DNA of 64,000 bases from Cadophora sp. MPI-SDFR-AT-0126 (Eukaryota; Ascomycota; Leotiomycetes; Helotiales; Ploettnerulaceae): the NCBI GenBank assembly GCA_020747065.1, contig JAGMVK010000009.1, forward strand, positions 62,001 to 126,000, given 5' to 3'. The position numbers and the translations under genes were made by a program. Below the pieces are notes generated by a model, which was not told the origin of the DNA, searched no databases, and saw only the letters and a list, made by a program, of their open reading frames with translations. Positions 22,641 through 33,994 of the stretch are shown here, piece after piece; position 1 is the first letter of the stretch; every line of letters starts with the position of its first letter.

Positions 22641-25600
22641 ATTATAATATTAATAATATTAATTACGATTATATGAATATTTTACTATAAAGATAGATAA
22701 CTTAAGACTATATTAAGATACTAGCTATAGTAGTTTATAAAGGACTAATTGATCTAGAGAACTAGTAAAGAGTTAAAGAGTTCCACGCTTTACTTATAAA
22801 TATAGAAATAGTCTATTACGCTTAATATAAAGAGAAATAGATAAATATTAAGATCTTAGATAAGATTTATTAATAATATTATTAATATAATAAAACTAAA
22901 ATCCACTCTTATCTTATAAGTAAAGCTAATAATATAGACCTAGGAGAGATATTATACTACTTACTAAAGCTTTCTTAAATTAAATAAATCTATATATCTC
23001 CTACTTATATATAAATATAAGTCTATAAAGCTCGTAGTTTATAGTTCAAGTATACTAAATATTACGTTACTTTTATAAATAATTATATTAAGTTTAGTAA
23101 TAGAGTACTATTAATACCTTTAGAGCTTAATATAATTCTTCTTACTTTAGTAAATAGTAATAAATAGATTTAGTACTAATTCCTTAATAATTTCAAAGTT
23201 AGTTAATATAGACTTTCTATTTAGCTTATATTCTCAAAGTAAAATTATCTTAATTATAAAGATATTACTATTAATTATAAATTATTAAGATAGTATTATT
23301 CTAAGAATAATAATATCTATAACTAAATTATATAGATTATAAAGACTTAAGAGATTATATTTACTTCTAAGAATAAAGATAATAATAAGCTAAATAGATC
23401 TTAATAAGTTAGAGTTAATAAAGAAATTATAAAAGATAATATTAATTTATAAGCTCCTCCAGATTATTTAATTATTTTATATTTAGTAAAAGATATACTA
23501 GAGATAGTAGCTATTTATATAGCTATTAGAAAAACTCAGATAATTACTATACCCTTAATTAGAATATAACCCTTTAATAAGATTAAGAGAACCTAGTAAC
23601 TTTTTACTATAATATTTCTAATACTTTTCCTATATAGATTAGCTGATTTTAATAATTCCTACTAATAATTAGTATCTTTATAAGAATAGAGATAGTATCT
23701 TCTATAATTCTATAATAGCTAGTTTAGATAGTATTCTCGCTTTAAATTCTACTTATTTAATTAACTTATATAAAATAAATTTATATCTATAAGCTAATAC
23801 TTTATTTACTAAAACTCTGATCTTATTAGTTTAATTCTTAATAAGTTAAAGAAAGCTCTTAAGACCTCCGAAAGCCTTTTACTAAAGATTATTTAGTAAG
23901 ATATATACCTTCCTAGAATACTACTATTCTAAGAATTAAAGAGAAGCTCTCTTAAAACTTATATATATATAATTAATACTTCTTTAGTAGTATTTATAAC
24001 TACTAGTTATATAGATATATAGTAGTATAATTTATAATATCTCTTACTAAAGTTTAATAAATATAATACTACTTTAGAGAAAGATAAGTAGAAGATTATA
24101 TATAATATAATATAATTAAATCCTTATATTATTACTTATTATATCTATTTATAGATTACCTTATTTCAGGATATAGTTCTTAAACTATTTCTTAGCTATA
24201 AAGACTTCTAGTATAGAATTAAGTTTTAAATATAAAGTATAAGATATTACTATAGTATTTACTAGATTTCTTATTATATCCTAAATAAAGATAATCCTAG
24301 CTTATTTCAAGATAATACTCCTTCTATAGCTTATAATAATAAGGAAAATAGACTAATCTTTATGAAATATTAAGCTTAGAAAATTATAGCTATTAATTTA
24401 AATCTATCTTAATACTTAGATAAGAAGAATCTAGTTTCTTTACTTCTTAAGGATATTTAAAACACTAAGGATTTTCTTAACTTAGTTCTTAATTATATAT
24501 AAACTTACTATAGCTATTAACTTATCTATTATATCCGTATAAATAAGAATAGTAATTAATACTACTAATTTTATTACTCTTAGACGATTCAAGTAAAGAC
24601 TAAAGTATATAAAGATATAAATCCAAAGCAATAATAATTTATAGTAGAAAGAGACTAGCTATTCTATAATTTATATACTATAACTCTTATATTAGTATAG
24701 TTAGTAAATCTTAATATTTAACTTATAATAATATTTTATAAACTTATAGATTATATCTTAAAGTATTATTTTAAGCTAGAGAAAGCTTTTTATATATATA
24801 AAGAACTTAAAATAAAGGTTTTAAAGTATATAAATACTTAAAACTTAATATTATCTTTTATTTCTAAGATCCTTAATAAACTTATTAAAGAGAGAGATTA
24901 CTTAGTATAAGAGGTTAGCTATATTATTCTTAGTTTACTATTATACTATTCCTCTTATATAAGCTATACTCTAGATTACTATAATACTAAAGATTAATAT
25001 ATTAGTATTATACTTAAGAATCACTATATTAAAAAGTAGAAATTATTATATAAGAGATATTTAAATTAAGGTAATAAGCTTTAAGAAGTCTTATTCTTTA
25101 AGTAGCTTACTTACTTTAATTAACATATAAAGAAGAAGCGCTTAAGAACTAAATTACAATTAATTAACTACTAGCTTAAGTATTCTAAATTACTTAAAAA
25201 GAGATAGCTTAAGTATTTCTTTTAAGTTAAGCTATAGCTTTATTTACTTTACTTTAAGCTCTATTAATTTTTAGTAATCCTAAGTAAAGAGTTTAATTAG
25301 TTTAAGTCTTATTAAGAAGTATAAGAGGATTTTAAAGCTACTTATAAGATTCTATTTAATTATTATAAAGATACTTTAGAGAGAGTTTATAAGAAAGATC
25401 TTAATTTAAATAAAGAAATTATTCTGAAAATTAACTTAATTAGAACTAGATAAGAAGATATAAAAGAAAGAAAGTAAAAGAATTTTGCTATTACTAGCTT
25501 AAATTATAATATTACTATTAATAAAGATCTTAATAATCTAAGAGAGTATATTTTTAATAAAACTAAGGATTAAAATATATATATTAAAAAATACCTTAAT

Positions 25601-27080
25601 CTTTTAGTAGACTAGTAAGAAGTATAAAAGATATTATATTCTACTAACTTCTTTATCTTAATAACTAGAAGTATAGACTTAATTACTCTTAATTCTAAGT
25701 AAAGGAAACTCTTTAATCTCTTAATTAATTATTATACTTAACTTCTTACTAATAATTAAGAAGATCTAAATTAATTTCTTATATAATTAAATAAAGAAGT
25801 AAGAAGTAATAAGACTTATGCTATTCTCTTAATATATAACTACTTCTAGCTTATAGCTAAGGCTACTAGTAGAGAGAATCTTATCCTTTAAGTAGCTCTA
25901 ACTAATATAGTAGTATATAATATTAAGAGTATTACTTTTTATAGCTTATTCTATTTTCTTATTAATAAGCTATTCTAACTACTATTTTACGCTATTATTT
26001 TATACTTATAAGCTAAATTTCAGTATATTTAATATCTTATTACTAATAAGAAGTCTATACTTAATTTTAAGCTCTTAATATAGATTAAGTAGCGTTTAGC
26101 TAAGATATTTCTAAGTAAAGAAGAGTTATTTAAAGGAATTAATTTTGTTATTACTAGTAACTTCTTTTAGTTACTTCTAGTTATAAGCTTATTACTATTT
26201 TCTAGATTATATTAAAGAGAGAAAAATTAGAAGCTATAGAAAAATACGCACTAATAGATCTATTCTATATATTAAGAATTTAAAATTACTATATAATTAT
26301 TAAAAATAATATAATAAGAGGGAGAGAGTAAGAAAGCGCTAGCTTTTAAGTATACTCTTAACTAATTACGAACTAGCTAGCTTAAAGATAAAGGGTAATA
26401 ATTCTTATTTCGTTATATAGCTAATAATCTCTCTCTTAAAAAAAGAGTATTATTTAATAATACTCTTTATATCTATATTATATGAATAAAAGTCCGGGAC
26501 TATAACCTAGTAAAGCTTAAAGCACTTAAAGAGCTGATTAAGAAGATATTTACTCTATATATAGAGCTATAAGCTATGAATACACCTATAAATAATATAG
26601 AAAACTTAGCTTTTGAATTGCCATTCTCTATTAGAGCTTATATTATATTATAAGATAACTTCTGGACTAGTAAAGAGCTAGTAAATAGCTTAATAAGAAT
26701 ACTTAAGAATATTATTTAAGCTAAGGAAAAAGATCTTTCTAAAGATCGTCTATTTACTTTTCTTATAGAAGTTAATAATTATAATAGCTTAACTTTTAGA
26801 GAAATAAGATATATACTAATTTTTAAAGTTATATAGGAATTTATATAAAAAAAAAAGAATTATAGTAGAACTTAGTTTACTATTTACTTAAATTAAGTAA
26901 TAATAGTTTATAAAAGTTAAAGTCTTACTCTCTTAAAAGTAGTTATAAACTTTAATAGAAAGGACTTTATTATAAGCTTATTATATATAGTAGTTTTTTA
27001 TATAAAGACTTTTAGAAATATACTCTTTAAGTCTTTATTTAATCTAGAATACTTTACTTAGTAGCTAAGCTTTTTATTAT
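22641..27080 (+). mobile_element. RIP-damaged Helitron (N-terminal helicase-like and PIF1 helicase regions)
   Basis: No frame is open, but family landmarks can be read in order on the plus strand. About 22,950-23,160: 'LPKLSQIKQIYISPTYIQIQ' then 'RVLLIPLELNIILLTL', the 'Helitron helicase-like' N-terminal region. About 24,710-24,990: 'FYKLIDYILKYYFKLEKA' and 'LIKERDYLV*EVSYIILSLL', the conserved segment that in Helitrons reads roughly G/K-ERD-S-A-Q-E-V. About 25,900-26,180: PIF1-like helicase with 'LKLLI*IK*RLAKIFLSK' and 'GINFVITSNFF*L', where the family has a D/GDFFQLPP motif. About 26,985-27,060: a helicase motif VI-like 'TFRNILFKS'. The stops fall mostly where CAA, CAG or TGG would be expected, as C-to-T or G-to-A changes produce. 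I could not see the HUH motif or the terminal TC...CTRR. Confidence 0.72.
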
Positions 27081-28145
27081 TAAATAAAGATATTAATTAT
27101 ACTTATAGAGTACTTAAGATATTATAGAATAGATCGATTTCTTTAAATTATATAAATAGTCTAAAAGTACTTAAAGAATTAAGTAGCTCTTTAATTACTT
27201 TAGCTTTATTACTATATAAAGAAGCTCTTATTAAGGAACTAATCTATAAAGGGAAGGAAGCTCTTTCAGAGGAACTAATTCATAGCTTAAAGAGTAATAG
27301 ATATTAAGAAGAACTAAAGTACTAAGACTAGTATTAAGAAATACTTACTATTATTTTATAGCTATAATATTAAGCTAAATTCCCGAACTAGTTAAATACC
27401 TTTCTAGTAGTATTTCCTTATAATCTTATAATTAGGCCGCTACTTTTATTACTCTTATAAAGTTTAAATATATTATAGTAACTTATTCCAAGTACGAAAA
27501 TTATAAAAAAAGCTAATTAAGCTTAATACAGTAGATTATATTTTTAAGATCAGAGTTTAAAAGAAGAGAGAATTAGTTATAATAGCAAATTAATTAGCTA
27601 ACTACTTAGCTATTAAATAATTAATCTTAAATAAAACTAGTTACCTTAACTTACGCTAAGCTATTAATTTAACTAGTTTATATAAGTTAAAGTATAGCAG
27701 AGTTAAGTTAAGGAGAGAGAAATTAAGGAAGAAGGAATTAAGAAAGAAGAAATTAAGAATCTATAGAAGAGTAAGAGCTTACTCTTTTATTAAGTAATTA
27801 AGTCCCTTAGCTACTCTTTATACTTAAAGATTAGTTAATTAGAGATTAGTAGAGTATTAAAAGTAAGAAGAGTAAGAAGAGTAAATAAAAGTAATATATC
27901 TTATAGTATAGCTAGCTTTACTAACCCCTAGCGTAAGTAATAAGTCTTATAGTAAGAAGAAGATTATAGCAAAATATATTTTATAATATAGCTAGCCTTA
28001 CTAACCCCTAGTATAAGTAATAGCAGCCCTAGAAATTATTATATATATTAGCCTACTAAAGAAGAGACTTATAAGATATTAATAAGGAAAAAGAGATACT
28101 TAGCTAGAAAGAAGACTATTATTAGTCTAAAGATTAGAGTCTAGA
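27081..28145. other. AT-rich decayed sequence downstream of the Helitron helicase
   Basis: Purine-rich, stop-dense sequence with repeated AAGAAG and TTAATTAAG words. Short imperfect repeats around 27,900-28,030 (two copies of a segment containing CTAACCCCTAG). No gene is recognisable. Confidence 0.45.
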
Positions 28146-28580
28146 ATCTATAAAAGAAAGTTAGCTTAATTAAGAAGCTAGAGAGAGAGAGTACTTCCTA
28201 AAATAGCTGAAGCTAATATTCTTTATAAAGACTAATATAATAGAGATTAAGAGAAAAGTAGAAGTGTACTATAAAGTAGTTAGCTTAATTAAGAAGCTAG
28301 AAATAGAGTACTTTCTAAGATAGCTAAAGCTAGCTCTCTATAGTAGTCTTAAAAGCATTATTAAGTAGTTTAGAGATTAAGAAGAAGTTAGAAATAAACT
28401 ATAAAGTGATTAGCTTAATTAAGAAGTTAGAGATAAAGTATTTTCTAAGATAACTAAGACTAGTTCTCTAAGCCTTAAAATTAAAAAAGAAAATAAGACT
28501 ATAAAGTAATTAGCTTAATTAAGAAGATAAAGTTAGAATATTTCCTAAGAAGGCCGAAGTTATTATACTAGTAGCTTATA
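28146..28580. repeat. About four diverged tandem repeats of roughly 115 bp
   Basis: The core TTAGCTTAATTAAGAAG recurs near 28,157, 28,281, 28,403 and 28,507, each time followed by a similar segment with AGTACTTTCTAAGATAGCTAA. Period 104-124 bp. The copies differ mainly by A/G and T/C exchanges. It may be part of a transposon internal region. Confidence 0.7.
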
Positions 28581-29981
28581 GTTTAATAGAGCTAAATATA
28601 GGTTATTCTTAAGAAGATTTAACTTTATTACTTACTTTTAGTTAAATAAAGAGATTATAAGGAAGACTAAGTAGCTCGAAGTTAATATATAAAGTATAGT
28701 ATTTCTTTATCTTCTTTTCTAAATATAATAATCTTTAGCTTCTAATAGTAGATCTGAAACTTATTTACTAGAGAGTAGTAGAAGAAATAAAGGTTATTAA
28801 AGCTTTATTAGCTTTTCTATTTAATATAATAATCTAATTAAATAAGGAGAAGAACTACAGATATAATAAGCTTATATAATTATTAAGATAAGAGACTATT
28901 ACAAAGTATAGAAGTATTAAAAGCAAGGGGTAAGAGATTATTACGAAATAGAATTAAAGTATAAGAAGTTTTATTAAAAGTAAAAGGTAAGAGACTATTA
29001 TAGGGTAGAATCGAAGTACTAGAGGCTTAAATTATAGTTAGTATAGTAAGGAAATATAAGGTCTTACTTTTAATATAAGTTAGTAGGAATTAGAAGTAAT
29101 ATTTAAGTTAAGATTAAGGTTAAAGTTAAACCTAAAGTTAAGGTCGAAATTAAGGTTTTAGTAATAAGAAGATAAAATTATAGAAAGAGATTAAGAATCA
29201 AAGAAGGTAAGATAAACTATTAGAAGGTAGAATAAATCGTTAATAGTTAAAGGTTATTATTATAAAGGGAAATAGTAACCTTATAATAATATAGAGGTAT
29301 TATTAAAGAGAGAAGAAAAGAGTCTTAAAAAGCAAGGGGCTATATATATATAAGTAGATTAATAGTTGCCTTAGTACTAGTCTAGAGACGAAGTTATAAA
29401 GTAAAGTATTAAAGTTATTCTTACTTTAAGAATAGCTTTTAATTTTCTAAGATTATATAATTATTTCTAAATAGAATTAAGAGATTTTTTTATATTTTTA
29501 CTTGCTTAAATTAGGTATAAATTTCTATCTCTTTAGATTTTTTTTAATTATATTAGAGTATAAGATTATAAGCTATAGAAGTATAATTACCCTAAGAAGT
29601 TATTTATAAGATTACTTTAGAATATAAATTACTAAGTAAGTATTTAATAACTTATTAAATACTTACGTATAGAATAAATATCGTAATATAATTAATTAAG
29701 CAGGATTTTAGTCAGAACTAATATTTATACTATATTTAATAAGCCCTGCCGCTTTAAGTAGTAGTCCTTTATAGAATTATTATTCATACAAATATCACTT
29801 CTTTCCAAAGGCAAAGCAAAAACAATTAATAAGAGAGGAATAAGAGCGAGTTATACAAAAAAAGTAACAAGTACTAGTAAAAAACCTTATTAAGTAATAA
29901 AAAGATAGATCTAAGTAAAAGAAATCTAATAATAACTAACTAAATAAAGGATCTAAAGCGCTAAAAAGTTAAAACATCGTA
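28581..29981. other. AT-rich, purine-skewed RIP-like sequence
   Basis: No readable gene. Several short similar units with AAGAAGTATAA and AGAGATTATTA. The segment at about 29,720-29,980 is interrupted by the gag-only LTR element and seems to continue after 31,820. Confidence 0.4.
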
Positions 29982-29986
29982 CAAAG

Positions 29987-30150
29987 TGTAATAATAAGTA
30001 TAGCTCAACTAAAGCTAAGAGTTCGAAACAGATCTAACTCCCCTCCGACTCCTTATATATATGCCTCTCTCTTATAAAGTAGCTCTATAGTTTTTATATT
30101 CTAAGTATTAAGTATACTTTTTACGTACTAAGTTCCCTTGTATCGTTATA
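29987..30150 (+). repeat. 5' LTR of the gag-only element
   Basis: Starts TGTAATAATAAGTATAGC and ends TATCGTTATA. Pairs with 31653-31815; differences are mostly C/T and G/A exchanges. Contains a TATATATATG segment that may be its TATA box. Confidence 0.8.
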
Positions 30151-31652
30151 CTATACAAAAACTCCTTTACGTGCGTTTAGAGTATCTATTACTACTACTA
30201 CTACTACTATTCCTTTTCGTTACTCGATTAGATTAGAGTCGTTAATTCTATCGTCGATATTACTTGCAAATACCTTCACTTTTTACACGTATTTTCACTT
30301 ATATACGACTCCTTCGTATCTAGCCCGTTATACCTCTGTATTTAGTTCGTTACCTCTAGTACTACATAACACTTTAAAATTAAACCTTTCTCTTTAATTC
30401 CTATTTTATTTATAATAGACTTCTAATAATAATTACAAGCTCTTCGCTAGCAATTCACCGACGAGCTTACCTATAGAGACTCTTAAATCAATACTCTCTC
30501 TTTAACAATTACTTCTCTATAAAGCTTTTTAACCTCTTTTTAAGAGCGAGTCTAGTCTTAAGCTTAGGTCCGAAACTAATCCGAATTAGCTAGGCAACCA
30601 AAGCGCTAGCTTCCGAACCCTCTTAAATTCGACGGCACCTAACTCCACTACGACATCTAGCTAGCGTAGCTTTAGCTCGTGTTAGGTGTTAATAGCCTTG
30701 CAATTAAAAACGCACAAGCTTAATTCGCGTTTGTTTACTTATAACTTAACTCTAGACCGGCCACACTTTGCCTTAAGCTCCTTAAACACACGAATCTTAC
30801 GAATACGTATAACTACTAATTAATCTTAGATTAATTAAATAGGTATAACGGAATTAAAAATAAGGTATAGCGTGCGAAGACGAAGCTTCATAAGCTAGCT
30901 TAAACAGGTAGTTTCCACAGATTCTTAATTTCTTTTAAAGTGACGCTTAGCAAAGTAAGGGGTTAGAATTAGAACGATAAGAGAAAAATTAATATATTAC
31001 GGCTATACCTTTCCGATTACCTTAAACGTAAGCTTTAAGAGTATAACGTAGCTAATACGGCCCCTTTAAAGTACTTGGATTTTATATCTCTTTATAAGAG
31101 GTACGCCTTATAGTTAATCTTTACTCTTAGAAACCATATCTCTAGAAACCACTACTTTAGACTACCTCCGAATTAGCACCAGCTCTTGTACGATCTTTGA
31201 AAAGTCGATAAAATAGACCTTTTTACCATTAACGCTATTAACGTAGGCTCTCGCTCCTCTACCCTTATAAGTATTGATTATTCCCGCTATTTCCGATGCG
31301 AATCAATTAATTACTACGTCTTTATTTGTCTTATACCGCTACAGCTAGATTCTCTAATATAAATACATTTAATTTAGCCTACTTCTCGAAATACGATCTA
31401 ATTTTAACTAACTCAAATTAATCGCATGGCTTTTAATCTTACACGATCACGCCTACTAGTCTATAAGTAACGTTAGCCTACAGGTAACGTAGTTTTATAA
31501 TTAGAAGAGTTAAAACGAGAAATTGATATTATAGGAATCGACGCCGTACTCGACACTTTATTAGAGTATAAGTATAATAATAAGATTGACTTAGACAAAG
31601 AATAGGAAGAGTAAGAAGCACGAGAACGAGCTTCGGTTTCCTAAGGGGGTAG

Positions 31653-31815
31653 TGTAACGATAGGTATAGCTCGGCTAAAGCTAAGAGTCCGAAATAGGTC
31701 TGACTCCCCTTCGACTCCTTTTATATATACCTCCCTCTTATAGAGTAGCTTCATAGTTTTTGTATTTTAAGTATTAGTCTACTTTCTATATACCAAGTCC
31801 TCTTATATCGTTACA
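31653..31815 (+). repeat. 3' LTR of the gag-only element
   Basis: Starts TGTAACGATAGGTATAGC and ends TATCGTTACA. It retains more C and G than the 5' LTR, so it is the less mutated copy. Confidence 0.8.
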
Positions 31816-31820
31816 TAAAG

Positions 31821-33043
31821 AGGTCTTTATATATTAGCTTTAACTAAAAGAAAAAAGATCACTTACATAACTTAACTTTAAAAAAGTTACTAATAATAAG
31901 CCTTTAAAAATTAACTATTATTTTGTGCCATTATTATAGGTATTTAATATAAAAAAAAATCAATTTAAAGTTAATAATATTAATAATCCTTTACCGCTTA
32001 ACTTAAATTCTTTAGCGGCGAATAACTTAATAGTCTTAAGCAAGCCACTACAGCTTTCTTTTAACTCTAAAGAATAAAATCAAGCTATTAAGTAGCTTAT
32101 ATAAAAGAAGCAAAGAAAATTCACAACGAAAGAAGAAAAGCGACTAATAAATAAAGAGTAAAAAAAACCTGTAACTAAAGGATAAAAGAAACCTATAACT
32201 TATAACACTTGCTTTAGAAAGACGGTAATCATGTGTATATTCGCTTATATAACCTAATTAAGTATTAATTTGCGAATTACCGGAAACTAAAGCTTCCGAG
32301 GTTTTAAAACACGAAAGCTAAGACTTTCGATAGCCACTGTTTTAGCCTTAAATAACCTTTTACCGAAAGCTAAAGCTTCCGAGGCTTTAGAACACCGAAG
32401 CCAAAGCTTTATGCGAGCTACTAGGTAGTTGAGCTATACGCTAAGCTATATACTAAGTTGTATACTCAATAAAATCTTATATAGCGAAGAGACTAGTCAT
32501 AAAAGAGTCGCCGAGCGTATTCAAGGTAAGACTTAGTAGTATTTTCTGTTGGCGTCTTTGGTACTAGAAAAGTTAAATCTTTACTACCTTCTATTCCTTT
32601 AATTTTTCCGAATGGCGTGCTGGGCTCGCTTAAATTGCCACTCATATCAACGGAAGTAAAGTAACCGTTCTACTTCGTATCTGGCCAAATATTCCAAAAC
32701 CACGAAGATTTACTTTGCTTTAAGATATAATATTTCACCAAAATCCTACATTGGGCGGGTGGAACTTCGGTGACTTCAGTGAGTACAATTGTTCAAAAAG
32801 GAGCCACCTGATATTCACGTCCTCTCAAGGCAAACAATTTGCGGTCCGCCCATGTCGGTTTCTAAATGTTGATGCAGACAATTTCGCACTTTCTCGGATC
32901 TCGGCCTCGGGCTTATCCTTACACTCAACCACGAGACTCTTCTCGCGACAATGAGATGCCGATGGCCGAACGCGACCACAAGGAAGGCCAATATATCATA
33001 GCCAAAACTTGGCTGATAATTGAGACGAAGGTGTGCCATCATC
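31821..33043. other. AT-rich tail of block 1 and upstream region of the alpha/beta hydrolase
   Basis: To about 32,500 this is AT-rich, transposon-like and unreadable. Two copies of a unit with AAAGCTTCCGAGG lie at about 32,290 and 32,370. From about 32,560 composition is normal. The open frame at 32,751-32,954 and the frame upstream of 33,044 show no start or domain I trust; the promoter of the hydrolase must lie here. Confidence 0.45.
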
Positions 33044-33994
33044 ATGTTCGAAAAGAAGTCTATGCAGCCTTTCAAGCTGACTCTTTCCAACCAAGCCGTC
33101 CTGACGGGACTTCAGAATATCCCCAAACGATCGGCAACTACACCTAAATACCTTCCCCTTGTGATTTGCCTTCATGGAGGAACATACAGTGCACAATACT
33201 TCGATGTCGATGTGAATCACACGGCTGCATTTGCAAGCAACGGCCTCGAGATTCCTGTTTTAGCTATAAATCGGCCGGGCTATGAAGATTCGACGTCTTT
33301 CTATCCTATTCCCGAGGAATCAAGCTATCCGCAAGAATACGGCTCCTGGTTGCACGCGAATATACTCCCAGCACTCTGGGCGAAGTTTGGCGAACCTAAT
33401 GGTTGTAATTGTCTGGTACTTCACTGCCACAGCCTCGGCGCGACTGGCGCAATCATTGCCGCCTCGAAACACGGGAAGGAACCCCAGAGTGCGAAATCGT
33501 ACCCCCTAGCAGGAATAACGATCTCTGGATATGGAACGCAGCGACAGGAAGAAGCGCACTTACCCGTTCCACCGCCAAGTCACATCATCCTACCCCCCGC
33601 AGCGAAGGACTCGATGCTCCTCCAGCAGGGACGTGCAGACCCTGAAGTATACAAGTACACCGAAGCACTAAACAAACCAATGGCTTTCGAAGAGCTTGCT
33701 TCGATGGACACAGTATGGTTTCCATCATGGAGGGAGCTGGTAGCTGGCGTAAGGTCACCGGTGATGATTGGCATTGCTGGGGATGATGGGATCTGGGAGG
33801 GGACAAAGGATCACTTGAAGGAGTTCAGCGATGCATTTACTGGGAGTGATCGGGTTGACGGGAGCATTGTCATAGGTGCTCCTCATAACCTTGAAATGAG
33901 TTATTGGTCCAGGGGCTGGTATGCTCGGTGTTTTGGGTTTGCGCTAGAGTGTGCGGTGGCTTTTGCTATGAGCGAGCAACCAGAGAAACATTGA
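33044..33994 (+). CDS. Alpha/beta hydrolase
   Basis: Intronless serine hydrolase of about 316 residues, no signal peptide, so probably cytosolic. The frame is open upstream, but the first ATG is at 33044 ('MFEKKSMQPF'). The fold's landmarks appear in order: oxyanion loop 'LVICLHGGTYSA' (about 39-50), 'VLAINRPGYEDS' (about 72-83), nucleophile elbow 'LHCHSLGATGA' with Ser130, acid 'GIAGDDGIWEG' (Asp247 or Asp248), and catalytic 'GAPHNLEMS' with His281. The elbow reads H-x-S-x-G in place of G-x-S-x-G. A lid-like insertion runs between about 165 and 225. It sits alone on a non-RIP island between two transposon blocks, about 19 kb from the oxygenase genes. It may once have belonged to that cluster; an unrelated esterase is as likely. 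Substrate unknown. Confidence 0.85.
   Translation: MFEKKSMQPFKLTLSNQAVLTGLQNIPKRSATTPKYLPLVICLHGGTYSAQYFDVDVNHTAAFASNGLEIPVLAINRPGYEDSTSFYPIPEESSYPQEYGSWLHANILPALWAKFGEPNGCNCLVLHCHSLGATGAIIAASKHGKEPQSAKSYPLAGITISGYGTQRQEEAHLPVPPPSHIILPPAAKDSMLLQQGRADPEVYKYTEALNKPMAFEELASMDTVWFPSWRELVAGVRSPVMIGIAGDDGIWEGTKDHLKEFSDAFTGSDRVDGSIVIGAPHNLEMSYWSRGWYARCFGFALECAVAFAMSEQPEKH

Larger units (their letters stand above)
29987..31815 (+). mobile_element. 1.83-kb gag-only LTR retrotransposon (TR-GAG-like)
   Basis: Two direct LTRs of about 164 bp (29987-30150 and 31653-31815) start TGTAA and end in GTTATA/GTTACA. The flanking five bases are CAAAG (29982-29986) and TAAAG (31816-31820), which match if one C has become T. 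A purine tract AAGGGGGTAG precedes the 3' LTR. The interior is only 1.5 kb. About 30,620-30,960 carries a decayed Ty3/Gypsy-type gag: 'KFDGT*LHYDI*LA', 'LNSRPATLCLKLLKHTNLT', then 'NGIKNKV*RAKTKLHKLA' and 'TGSFHRFLISFKVTLS', the order of a fungal retrotransposon gag. I see no protease, reverse transcriptase or integrase, so it would depend on another element. It has RIP-type stops but milder AT shift than its surroundings, so it may be a later arrival. Confidence 0.8.
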
